From: Cyanobium sp. NIES-981
GTDB taxonomy: Bacteria; Cyanobacteriota; Cyanobacteriia; PCC-6307; Cyanobiaceae
Assembly: GCA_945907085.1 (NCBI GenBank)
Contig: CAMDSS010000024.1
Coordinates: 1-14,451, forward strand
Direction: 5' to 3'
DNA: 14,451 bases
Below the pieces are notes generated by a model. That model was not told the origin of the DNA. It saw only the letters and a program-made list of their open reading frames with translations, and searched no databases. Shown here piece by piece: positions 6,797 to 14,201 of the stretch. How positions within the stretch are numbered: the stretch's first letter is position 1; the number at the start of each line of letters is the position of its first letter. A program made the position numbers and the translations under genes.

Positions 6797-8320
6797 ATGA
6801 GTGCGGTCCTCACCAATCCATTGCGCGTTGGCCTCCGCCAAGAGCGGGTCATCCCACCGCAATGTCTGGTGATCTTTGGGGCCAGCGGCGACCTCACCCA
6901 CCGCAAGCTGATCCCGGCCCTGTTTGAACTGTTCCGCCAGCGCAGGCTGCCGAGCGAATTCGCGGTGCTTGGCTGCGCCCGCAGGCCCTGGAGCGATGAC
7001 GACTTTCGCGCCCGCATGGCCGAGGCGCTCAAAACGGAAATCGCAGACCACCAAAGTGCCTGGGAGACCTTCTCAGCCGGGCTCTTCTATGAACCCGTGG
7101 ATTTGGAAGACCCCCAGTCCGTGGTTCGCCTTGGCAGCCGCCTCGAGGTCATTGATCGCCAACGGGCCACCCGGGGCAACCGCACCTTCTACCTCTCGGT
7201 AGCCCCAAATTTTTATGGCAGTGGCTGTCGGTCCCTCGCCGCCGCAGGCCTGCTGAAGGATCCCGCCCGGAGTCGGGTGGTGATCGAGAAGCCCTTTGGC
7301 CGCGATTACGGCAGCGCCCAGGAGCTCAACCGGGTGGTGAAGGGCTCGGCAAAGGAAAACCAGATCTTCCGGATCGACCACTACCTGGGCAAGGAAACGG
7401 TCCAAAACATCCTGGTGCTGCGCTTTGCCAACACCATTTTCGAACCGATCTGGAACCGCAACTACATCTCCAGCGTGCAGATCACGGCCGCTGAAACCGT
7501 GGGAGTGGAAGAGCGGGCCGGCTACTACGAGAGCTCTGGGGCCCTGCGCGACATGGTGCAGAACCACCTCACCCAAATGCTGGCCCTCACCACCATGGAA
7601 GCGCCGGGGCGATTTGACCCCGAGTCCATGCGCAACGAAAAAGCCAAGGTGCTCCAGGCCGCCCACCTGGCCAATGAAGACGAGCCTTGGAAGTGCTGCG
7701 TGAGGGGCCAATACGGACCAGGCGGGTCCAGCGGTCTTCCGATTAGCGGCTACCGCCAGGAACCCGGCGTGAATCCCAACAGCACCACCGAGACCTACGT
7801 GGCCATGAAGCTGTTCATCAACAACTGGCGTTGGCAGGGGGTGCCCTTTTACCTGCGCACAGGCAAGCGATTGCCTAAACGGCTCAGCGAGGTGGTGCTC
7901 ACCTTCCGCGAAGCACCCGTGCACCTGTTTGATGCCGCCGGGGGGGCACCAACCCCCAACCAATTGATCCTGCGCATCCAACCCGATGAGGGCGCGGAGT
8001 TCAAGTTTGAAGTGAAAGCACCGGGTTCGGGGATGCGCAGCCGCCCCGTGGACATGGGCTTCTCCTACGACGACAGCTTTGGCGAGCCCTCCGACGAGGG
8101 CTACGTGAGGCTGCTCGCCGACGCCATGCTCGGCGATCCCACCCTCTACACCCGCAGCGACGAAGTGGAGGCGGCTTGGCGCCTCTACACCCCCCTGCTG
8201 GAAATGCTGGAGGAGTCCCCCTCGCAGTTGCCCGTGCACCCCTACGAGGCCGGCACATGGGGCCCGGCGGCAGCGGACAGCCTGGTGGCCGATGACGGCC
8301 TGACCTGGCGCCGTCCCTAG
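6797..8320 (+). CDS. zwf: Glucose-6-phosphate 1-dehydrogenase
   Basis: 507 residues, the usual length. It oxidises glucose-6-phosphate to 6-phosphogluconolactone with NADP+, opening the oxidative pentose phosphate pathway, the main NADPH source of cyanobacteria in darkness. The dinucleotide-binding motif GASGDLTHRK is at 28-37, EKPFGRD at 164-170, and the substrate and catalytic motif RIDHYLGKE at 192-200 with catalytic His195. The frame stays open upstream to a GTG at 6674, but that stretch runs through the petH terminator hairpin and its T-tract. The ATG at 6797 (MSAVLTNPLRVGL) gives the family N-terminus. It is followed after 41 nt by opcA, encoding its activator. In S. elongatus zwf is under circadian (RpaA) and redox control. 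Confidence 0.97.
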   Translation: MSAVLTNPLRVGLRQERVIPPQCLVIFGASGDLTHRKLIPALFELFRQRRLPSEFAVLGCARRPWSDDDFRARMAEALKTEIADHQSAWETFSAGLFYEPVDLEDPQSVVRLGSRLEVIDRQRATRGNRTFYLSVAPNFYGSGCRSLAAAGLLKDPARSRVVIEKPFGRDYGSAQELNRVVKGSAKENQIFRIDHYLGKETVQNILVLRFANTIFEPIWNRNYISSVQITAAETVGVEERAGYYESSGALRDMVQNHLTQMLALTTMEAPGRFDPESMRNEKAKVLQAAHLANEDEPWKCCVRGQYGPGGSSGLPISGYRQEPGVNPNSTTETYVAMKLFINNWRWQGVPFYLRTGKRLPKRLSEVVLTFREAPVHLFDAAGGAPTPNQLILRIQPDEGAEFKFEVKAPGSGMRSRPVDMGFSYDDSFGEPSDEGYVRLLADAMLGDPTLYTRSDEVEAAWRLYTPLLEMLEESPSQLPVHPYEAGTWGPAAADSLVADDGLTWRRP

Positions 8321-8361
8321 ACCCTCGACTCGCTCGCTGACCCTGCTCTCGCCTTCTTGCC

Positions 8362-9690
8362 ATGTCTGCCCAGCTCACCCTCCAGGCCCCCCACGCCCTG
8401 CCCCCCGCAGAGGTGCAGGGCTATCTCGACCAGCTCTGGCAACAGGGGCTGGAAGCGTCCAGCGGTGCCGCCACCTTCACCCTGGTGGTGTGGGATGGGG
8501 CCTGGCTTGAGCAGCAGTTGGTGCGCTGTGGGCGCGTAGATGGACCCATCACCGGCCTCCTCCGTGAGGAAGTGCTCACCGCCGCCCGCGAGGCCACCCA
8601 GGACTGCGGGCTTCCCTTGGGCACAGCCCCCATGGATCCCCAACTGGCCTGGGCCATCGGCCGGCTGGAGGGCGGACACCGGGCCGAGGACCTGCGCGGC
8701 CTCTTTGTGGAGGCCGCCATCAGTTCCCACATGCCGCGCCGGATGATCACCCTGGCGCCCACCCTCGATCGCTCAGCCCCCCTGGAAACCCTCGTGGCCG
8801 CGTACTGCCCCTTGCCCGAAGAACGGGACGGCAGTGCGGCCTGCGGCGATGTGGTGGTCCTGCGCGGCGGCACCGGATCCCTGGAGCAAAGCCTCGGACT
8901 GATTCAGCCACTGATTGGCACCGAACTGCCCTGCTGGGTGTGGTGGAACAGCAGCCTGGATGAGGCCCCGGCCCTACTGGCTTCCCTTGCCGAGGCTCCG
9001 CGGCGCCTGGTGGTGGATAGCTCCCTGGGCACCCCCAGGCGTTGCCTGGATCTCCTGGTGGAGCGCATCGAAGCCGGCCAGGCCATTAACGACCTCAATT
9101 GGATGCGCCTGCGTAGCTGGCGGGAATCCCTGGCGATGGTGTTTGACCCGCCCTCCCGCCGGGATGCCCTCGATCAGGTGGTGCAACTGGACATCGACGT
9201 GGAGGGCGACCATCCCGTTAAGGGGTTGCTGCTTGCAGCCTGGATCGCCGATCGCCTGGGTTGGCACCTGGTGGATAGCTATTGGGTCGACGGCCATGGC
9301 CCAGGCCAAGGGGTGGGCCATGGGCTGGGGGAGGGAGCCGGGATTGGCGCTGAATTTCAGCGCACCGATGGCCAAACCGTGCGCCTGCGGCTGATGCCCG
9401 TTCCCATGGGCGTACCCAAAACCCACCCCGGCGCCATCGTCGGCCTGCGGCTGATCTGCCAGCGCAGCCCAGGCGCCCCCCTCTGCGTGATTCTTTGCTC
9501 CGAATCGGGTGGCTGCATGCGTTTGGAATCGGGAGGCATGGCGAGCATGGAGTTGATCGAAGATGAAGTGCCCTTGCCGAATGAGAGCGAGGAGATGGAA
9601 ATGGCCCGCCTGCTCTCCGGCGGCCACGATTCCACCAACCCCCTGCTCGCTGCGGCCGCCCCCATCGCTGCCAAGCTGCTGCCCAGTTAG
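8362..9690 (+). CDS. opcA: OpcA, glucose-6-phosphate dehydrogenase assembly/activator protein
   Basis: 442 residues. OpcA binds Zwf, promotes its active oligomer and makes it redox-responsive. The call rests on position directly after zwf and on the conserved blocks PRRMITLAPTL, LPCWVWWNSSL, INDLNWMRLRSWRE and the Cys-rich C-terminal region. Cys379 and Cys385 (CSESGGC) have the C-x5-C spacing of the thioredoxin-controlled pair known in filamentous-cyanobacterial OpcA (Cys393/Cys399, from memory), so light/dark control of Zwf through thioredoxin is likely kept; Cys375 is nearby. Oddity: residues 311-329 have glycine at every second position, an insertion-like tract before the next conserved strand. 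The ATG at 8362 fits the family N-terminus. cobB follows after 23 nt. Confidence 0.95.
   Translation: MSAQLTLQAPHALPPAEVQGYLDQLWQQGLEASSGAATFTLVVWDGAWLEQQLVRCGRVDGPITGLLREEVLTAAREATQDCGLPLGTAPMDPQLAWAIGRLEGGHRAEDLRGLFVEAAISSHMPRRMITLAPTLDRSAPLETLVAAYCPLPEERDGSAACGDVVVLRGGTGSLEQSLGLIQPLIGTELPCWVWWNSSLDEAPALLASLAEAPRRLVVDSSLGTPRRCLDLLVERIEAGQAINDLNWMRLRSWRESLAMVFDPPSRRDALDQVVQLDIDVEGDHPVKGLLLAAWIADRLGWHLVDSYWVDGHGPGQGVGHGLGEGAGIGAEFQRTDGQTVRLRLMPVPMGVPKTHPGAIVGLRLICQRSPGAPLCVILCSESGGCMRLESGGMASMELIEDEVPLPNESEEMEMARLLSGGHDSTNPLLAAAAPIAAKLLPS
9292..9348 (+). repeat. Degenerate hexanucleotide repeat encoding an alternating-glycine tract in OpcA
   Basis: Nine successive hexamers of the form GGN-NNN plus one further GGC give glycine at residues 311, 313 and so on to 329, ten in a row, alternating with H, P, Q, V, H, L, E, A and I. 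The units GGCCAT, GGCCCA and GGCCAA are near-copies, and GGCCAT recurs four units later. This points to repeat expansion in a surface loop. Confidence 0.85.
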
Positions 9691-9713
9691 ATCGCCCGGC
9701 GCTCCAGTTCTCC

Positions 9714-11159
9714 ATGCCCTGCCTTATCGCAGCGCCCAGCAGCGGCAGCGGCAAAACCCTGCTCAGCCTGTGCCTCAGCGCCCTGGCCGGCCGCCGCGGC
9801 CAGGGCCTGCAGGCTTTCAAGGTGGGACCCGATTACCTCGATCCCCAACTGCTCAGTCGGGTGAGTGGACGGCCATGCCGCAACCTCGACACCCTGCTCT
9901 GCGGCCAAGAATGGGTGCGGCGCAGCTTCGCGTGGCACGGCAGCCAGGCCCAACTGACCCTGGTCGAGGGGGTGATGGGCCTGTTCGATGGCCGCGGTGC
10001 CAGTAGCCACGGCAGCTCGGCGGAAGTGGCGGCCCTGCTTGACCTACCGGTGGTGCTGGTGGTGGAAGCCTCCCGGCAGGCCGGTTCCCTGGCGGCCTTG
10101 GTACGCGGTTTCCGCGACCACGGCCCACCCCAGGTGCAGCTGGCCGGGGTGGTACTGAATCGGGTTGGGAGCAGCCGGCACCAGGCCCTGCTCACCGAAG
10201 CCCTGGCCAGCATCAACGTGCCCCTGCTGGGCATGCTCCCCCAGCATCCCGCCCTGGAACTGCCCTCGCGCCATCTGGGCCTGCTCCCGCCTGGGGAATT
10301 AGCCGACCTGGAGGACCGGCAAGGCCAATGGGCCCAACTGGCCGAAGAGCACCTGAATCTCGAGCAGCTCTGGCCCCTCCTAGCCCCACCCCAGGCCTCG
10401 GGAGGCGATCCGATCCCTTGGTGCCTTGATCAACACCGCAAGGGGCCGGAGCGCAAACCAGGGGGACTGCCGATCGCCATCGCCAGCGATGCCGCCTTCC
10501 ATTTCCGCTACCCAGAAGCCACCGAGTTGCTGGAGGCGGTGGGACTCGAGCCCATCCCCTGGAGTCCCCTGGCCGATGAAGCGTTACCGGAGGGGTGCCG
10601 CGGGGTCCTGCTCCCCGGGGGCTATCCCGAATTGCATGCTGGCCAACTGGCCAACAGCCAACGCAGCCTCCAGGACCTCGCCCGGGCAGTCCGTTCAGGC
10701 CTGCCCTTGGTGGCGGAGTGCGGAGGGTTGCTGCTGCTGGGTCAAACCCTGGTCGATGGCGAAGGCCGCCGCCACCCCATGGCTGGCGTGCTGCCCTTCC
10801 ATGCCCAGCGCGGTGAGCTAAGCCTGGGCTACCGCGAAGCGCTAGCCAGCTGCCATGGACTGGTAGTGCGCCCTGGCGAACGCTTTGTGGGTCATGAATT
10901 CCATCGATGGCAACTCGAATCAGTAGCCGATTGGGAGCCGCTGTGGCAGCTTGAAGGCTGGGGATGTCCGCAACGGAGGGAAGGATGGACAGCGCAGAAC
11001 GTGCACGCCAGCTGGCTGCATCTCCACTGGGCTGGATGCCCGGTGATTCCATCGAGGCTGGCCGACGCCTGCGTTCGCGCCGTGCCGCTGCGACGGAACG
11101 CCGCTTTATCCAGCCCCATGACAGCAAGCCCACCGCCATCAGTGAACGCTGGCGCCTGA
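9714..11159 (+). CDS. cobB: Cobyrinate a,c-diamide synthase (CobB/CbiA)
   Basis: 481 residues. It amidates the a and c carboxylates of cobyrinic acid with glutamine and ATP in B12 (in these organisms probably pseudocobalamin) synthesis. The N-terminal dethiobiotin-synthetase-like ATPase has a P-loop PSSGSGKT at 8-15, FKVGPDYLDP (35-44) and LVEGVMGLFDG (83-93). The C-terminal triad-type glutamine amidotransferase has LLPGGYPE and nucleophile Cys336 (AECGG), with the catalytic His in HASWLHLHW (His431-His438 region, probably His436). A roughly 30-residue low-complexity tail after LADAC is not typical of the family. That tail and the catalytic His region overlap the acylphosphatase frame. The start ATG gives the typical N-terminus. 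Confidence 0.96.
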   Translation: MPCLIAAPSSGSGKTLLSLCLSALAGRRGQGLQAFKVGPDYLDPQLLSRVSGRPCRNLDTLLCGQEWVRRSFAWHGSQAQLTLVEGVMGLFDGRGASSHGSSAEVAALLDLPVVLVVEASRQAGSLAALVRGFRDHGPPQVQLAGVVLNRVGSSRHQALLTEALASINVPLLGMLPQHPALELPSRHLGLLPPGELADLEDRQGQWAQLAEEHLNLEQLWPLLAPPQASGGDPIPWCLDQHRKGPERKPGGLPIAIASDAAFHFRYPEATELLEAVGLEPIPWSPLADEALPEGCRGVLLPGGYPELHAGQLANSQRSLQDLARAVRSGLPLVAECGGLLLLGQTLVDGEGRRHPMAGVLPFHAQRGELSLGYREALASCHGLVVRPGERFVGHEFHRWQLESVADWEPLWQLEGWGCPQRREGWTAQNVHASWLHLHWAGCPVIPSRLADACVRAVPLRRNAALSSPMTASPPPSVNAGA

Positions 11160-11410
11160 TTGTGAGCGGCAAGGTGCAGGGGGTGGGCTACCGGATGAGC
11201 TGCTGCAGCCGCGCCAAGGACCTGGGCCTCAGTGGCTGGGTGCGCAATCGCCCCGACGGCACCGTGGAAGTGGAGGCGGAGGGACCGATCCAAGAACTCA
11301 CCGAACTGCGTCTCTGGTGTGAAATAGGACCGACGGCCGCCAATGTCACCCGTGTCTCCGCCAGCCAAATTGGTCCCACCGGATCCGACTGGTTTGAGGT
11401 TCGTCAGTAA
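11036..11410 (+). CDS. acyP: Acylphosphatase (start uncertain; frame overlaps the cobB 3' end)
   Basis: It hydrolyses carboxyl-phosphate bonds of small acyl phosphates. The conserved domain is RWRLIVSGKVQGVGYR, then GWVRNRPDGTVEVEAEG. The catalytic Arg is in GVGYR (codon 11192-11194) and the Asn in VRNRPDG (codon 11246-11248). The domain begins near 11144, but no start codon sits there. A GTG at 11162 would remove half of the first beta strand. The ATG at 11036 is the nearest start keeping the domain (124 residues; 124-nt overlap with cobB). The ATG at 10985 has the better ribosome site, GGAGG five bases upstream, and would give 141 residues and a 175-nt overlap. The ATG at 10964 is also open. 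The family usually has about 90-100 residues, so any choice adds an Arg-rich leader. The stop TAA abuts the next start. Confidence 0.88.
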   Translation: MPGDSIEAGRRLRSRRAAATERRFIQPHDSKPTAISERWRLIVSGKVQGVGYRMSCCSRAKDLGLSGWVRNRPDGTVEVEAEGPIQELTELRLWCEIGPTAANVTRVSASQIGPTGSDWFEVRQ

Positions 11411-12022
11411 GTGATTGAACTCTGGCTACTGCGCCACGGCGCCACGGAATGGGCCCGCAACGGCCGTCACACCGGCAGAACCGATGTGCCGCTGATCGAA
11501 GAGGGAGAAGCCGAAGCCCGCGCCCTAGCCCCCGTGCTGGCCGGCCATCGTTTTGCAGGGGTTCTGGTGAGCCCCTTACAACGGGCCCAACGCACCTGCG
11601 CCTTGGCGGGTTTGGCTAGCCAAGCGCAACCCTGCCCCGACCTGCAGGAATGGGATTACGGCCGCTACGAGGGCATCACCACTGCCGAGATCCGCGAACA
11701 CAACCCCCACTGGAGCCAGTGGCGCGATGGCTGTCCTGGTGGGGAATGCTCCGCTGACGTGCAGCAGCGCTGTGAGCGGGTGATTGCCCAAGCTGAAGCC
11801 CTGGCCCAAGGCACAGACCAGCTAGAGGTCCAGCAAGGGGTCCAGCAAATAGCCCTGTTCGCCCACGGCCACATCCTGCGCAGCCTGGCTGGCACCTGGC
11901 TAGGCCTGGGCGCCCAAGGCGGTGCCCTGCTCAGCCTGGCTACCGGCACGATCAGCGTGCTGGGACAGGAACGGGAGCAGCGAACGATCCTGCGCTGGAA
12001 TGTGCCAAACCACAGCTTGTAG
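11411..12022 (+). CDS. Histidine phosphatase family protein (phosphoglycerate-mutase-like)
   Basis: 203 residues of the branch-1 histidine phosphatase superfamily, cytoplasmic, acting through a phosphohistidine. The RHG motif (Arg8-His9-Gly10) holds the nucleophile. Arg58 in SPLQRA and the second catalytic His152 in FAHGHILRSL complete the phosphate pocket. Glu80 in LQEWDYGRYEG is the likely proton donor. Length and the DYG.YEG block fit small broad-specificity phosphatases and cofactor-dependent mutase-like proteins; the substrate (sugar phosphate, phosphoserine or other) cannot be read from sequence. The GTG start directly follows the acylphosphatase TAA with no gap, and the next gene starts 3 nt after its stop, so all three are surely co-transcribed. 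Two phosphatases in tandem behind cobB have no obvious shared pathway. Confidence 0.93.
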   Translation: MIELWLLRHGATEWARNGRHTGRTDVPLIEEGEAEARALAPVLAGHRFAGVLVSPLQRAQRTCALAGLASQAQPCPDLQEWDYGRYEGITTAEIREHNPHWSQWRDGCPGGECSADVQQRCERVIAQAEALAQGTDQLEVQQGVQQIALFAHGHILRSLAGTWLGLGAQGGALLSLATGTISVLGQEREQRTILRWNVPNHSL

Positions 12023-12025
12023 CCG

Positions 12026-12733
12026 ATGGGCGATCCGCAAACCACCGCGATGGGCCTGGGATCCCTCTTGGCCGAGCTCTCGGCCTTTGGCCTAGCCATT
12101 GGCTTTTCTCCGATCCATATCGGCCTGCTGTTGCTGTTGCTGCTGGGCCCCAAACCGCTGCAAAGGGGCAGCTGGTTTGTGGTGGGCTGGCTGATAACCG
12201 CAGCCCTAGCCGTGATCCTGCTGCTCACCGTGGGCCATGGCCTGCTGCTCTCCATGGACAAGGGAACAAGCCATCGCACGGGGCTTGACCTGATTGCCGC
12301 CGGAGTCTTGTTGGGCCTCGGCCTCAAGGAATTGTTGGGTACCAAGGAGGAGAGCGGCCCCCCCGGCTGGACCAGCAAGCTCGAGAGCTTTTGCGCCATG
12401 CCCCTGCCCCTTTTGCTTGGCATCAGTGGGTTGCTGGAGGTGGCGAGCCCCGATGATCTCTTCCTGTTCGCCAAGACCGCTGGCAGCCTGCTGTCCGCCG
12501 ATTTACCCCAGAGCCAGGAGATCCTTGCCACTGGGTTGTTCAGCCTGGTGAGCGGGGCCCTGTTGCTTGTTCCCCTGGTGGCTTTGCTGCTTGTGGGGAA
12601 AGAGCGGGTGCTGCCCCTGCTCGAGAACGGCAAAAGCTGGCTGTTTGCCAAGGGGGATCTGCTCGTGGGTCTGGTGAGCATCGCCTTGGCGGTTTACCTG
12701 GGCTGGCAGGGGATTGGGGGCCTGCAGGCCTAG
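12026..12733 (+). CDS. Six-helix membrane protein, GAP/Sap-like family
   Basis: 235 residues, strongly hydrophobic. Predicted membrane helices lie at about 18-41, 50-75, 86-104, 125-145, 166-190 and 210-230. The start with a conserved-looking GFSPIHIGLLLLLLLGP helix and the SPDDLFLF segment after the fourth helix resemble the GAP family, related to the mycobacterial sulfolipid-addressing Sap protein. Those proteins are thought to move lipid-like or small compounds; the substrate here is unknown. The ATG at 12026 or the ATG at 12050 could be the start. It is the last gene of the run from zwf and is convergent with the helicase gene, only 4 bp away. Confidence 0.75.
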   Translation: MGDPQTTAMGLGSLLAELSAFGLAIGFSPIHIGLLLLLLLGPKPLQRGSWFVVGWLITAALAVILLLTVGHGLLLSMDKGTSHRTGLDLIAAGVLLGLGLKELLGTKEESGPPGWTSKLESFCAMPLPLLLGISGLLEVASPDDLFLFAKTAGSLLSADLPQSQEILATGLFSLVSGALLLVPLVALLLVGKERVLPLLENGKSWLFAKGDLLVGLVSIALAVYLGWQGIGGLQA

Positions 12734-12741
12734 CGAGCTAG
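12730..12741. other. Palindrome holding the stop codons of two convergent genes
   Basis: CTAGC-GA-GCTAG: the TAG at 12731-12733 ends the plus-strand membrane gene and the symmetric CTA at 12738-12740 is the TAG of the minus-strand helicase. There is no T-tract, so it is not a normal intrinsic terminator, and the 4-bp gap leaves no room for one outside the genes. Confidence 0.6.
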
Positions 12742-14201
12742 CTGGGGGCTTCGAGCCATTGGCGCCAAAGTTGGCCGTCGGCAGGGGCCCGTCCCTCTGC
12801 CACCAGCGACACCGCCTGGCTGGCGCGGCTGACCGCCACATACACCAGCTGACGCCGCAAGACGTCGTCGCTAGGCCAAAAGACGTCACCATCGACAAAC
12901 ACCTCCCCAAAGGTGCTTCCCTGGCTGCGATGCACGGTGAGAACCGCAGCCGGGCCAAGGGAGGCAAAGGCATCACGCACCAGGAAAAAACGCCGCCAGA
13001 TGGCCTTGCCATCTTTTTTACCCGCATCCCTGGCCTGTTGCCGCAGCCGGGCCAACACGCCATCAAACGCTTTTCGCGACTCCGATCCCAACGGGGGGAG
13101 AAGGCGCAGGTTCAGCTGGGTTTCGCCCGCCTCAACGGTGGCGGTGAGGGTCTCAATCACCGGCACACCGATGCCCGGGAGGGCCGCCAAACCCAAATCG
13201 GCAAGGTCGCAGCGCTCGGGCGTGACATCGCGCACCACCACTTCCCGGTTGGAGCCCAGCACCATGTCGGGTTCTTCCCCTGCATCGTCGCCTTCGCGGC
13301 AGGCAGGCCCCATCACCGCAGAGCGGGTAATCAGCACCTCTCCCGGCAGCACGGGTAACTGGTCGGCCATCTCACCGTGCAAGGCCCGACGGGCGATCGG
13401 CACCAGCTGCTCCAGGGAGCGGTTGGTGTAGCAAAGGATTCGGGCCAGGTCGGGGTTATCGGTTTCAGCGCTGCGGCGCAGGGCCGCCTGGGCAGCGACC
13501 AGCCAGTCGGTGCGATCGAGCAACGCCACCATGCCCTCGGCCGAACGCACTGGGGGGATCTGGGGCGGCCTGCGGCACGGCAGCGCCCCCTCCCGCAGGC
13601 CAGTGGCCAGGCGCAGCACGGGCCCCTGGTGGCGCACCACCTGGGTGAGCTGGGCCTGGGTGGCGCGGCCCATGGCAAACACCGGGCTCTGGGGCTCCCC
13701 CACCGGGGGCAACTGGGCCGGATCGCCCACGAACACCAGTCGGGTGCGAAAGGGATGGGCACAGCGCAGGGCGATGTCCAGCAAGGTGCTGTCAACCATC
13801 GAGGCTTCATCGATCAACACCAAGCCCAGGTGCTCCAGGGCCATGGCGGTTTGCTCGGTTTCCTCACAGCGCTCGAGATCCCCCTGGCGTTTGAGCTTGA
13901 GCCGCAGCAGCCGATGGATGGTGGAGGGAAACCAGGTGGCTTGCAGCCGGGCCATCGCCAGATGACTCCGCAGCACCCCCACGGCCTTGTGGGTGGGTGC
14001 GACCACGGTCCAACACAGGCCCGCCGCCTCGGCCTGGGCTAGGAACCGCATCGAGAGGAAGGTTTTGCCCGTGCCGGCATAGCCACTCAGCACAAAGGGG
14101 CTGCCATCGTCGGGGCTGGTGAGCCAATCGGAAAAGGCTGCCACGGCCCCCTGCTGATCGGTGGTGAGCTGGAGATCGGCGGAGCTGGAAGGGAGGCTCA
14201 C
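12738..14201 (-). CDS. RecD-like SF1B DNA helicase/ATPase
   Basis: 487 residues. Walker A GYAGTGKT is at 40-47, a motif Ia-like APTHKA at 68-73, Walker B VLIDEASM at 128-135, motif III VFVGDPAQLPPVGE at 157-169, an HRSQGSTF motif V block at 424-431, and motif VI LVYVAVSRA at 452-460. This is the RecD2/TraA/Dda-type 5'-3' helicase arrangement. It lacks the long N-terminal region of RecD2 and is a stand-alone short form; recB and recC are not nearby, so calling it recD would overstate it. A role in DNA repair or replication-fork processing is inferred. The GTG start at 14201 overlaps the stop of the upstream gene as GTGA (14198-14201), so the two are probably coupled. All motor motifs appear intact. 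Confidence 0.93.
   Translation of the reverse strand: MSLPSSSADLQLTTDQQGAVAAFSDWLTSPDDGSPFVLSGYAGTGKTFLSMRFLAQAEAAGLCWTVVAPTHKAVGVLRSHLAMARLQATWFPSTIHRLLRLKLKRQGDLERCEETEQTAMALEHLGLVLIDEASMVDSTLLDIALRCAHPFRTRLVFVGDPAQLPPVGEPQSPVFAMGRATQAQLTQVVRHQGPVLRLATGLREGALPCRRPPQIPPVRSAEGMVALLDRTDWLVAAQAALRRSAETDNPDLARILCYTNRSLEQLVPIARRALHGEMADQLPVLPGEVLITRSAVMGPACREGDDAGEEPDMVLGSNREVVVRDVTPERCDLADLGLAALPGIGVPVIETLTATVEAGETQLNLRLLPPLGSESRKAFDGVLARLRQQARDAGKKDGKAIWRRFFLVRDAFASLGPAAVLTVHRSQGSTFGEVFVDGDVFWPSDDVLRRQLVYVAVSRASQAVSLVAEGRAPADGQLWRQWLEAPS

Noticed and set aside
7073..8239. Long open frame antisense to zwf (388 codons)
   Set aside because: It is the complement of a strongly coding, GC-rich gene. 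Its translation is rich in G, H and V with no recognisable domain, as expected for an antisense shadow.
11162..11410. GTG at 11162 as acylphosphatase start
   Set aside because: It is well placed just after the cobB stop, but it removes the conserved RWRLI part of the first beta strand, leaving an incomplete fold. It is kept only as a less likely option.
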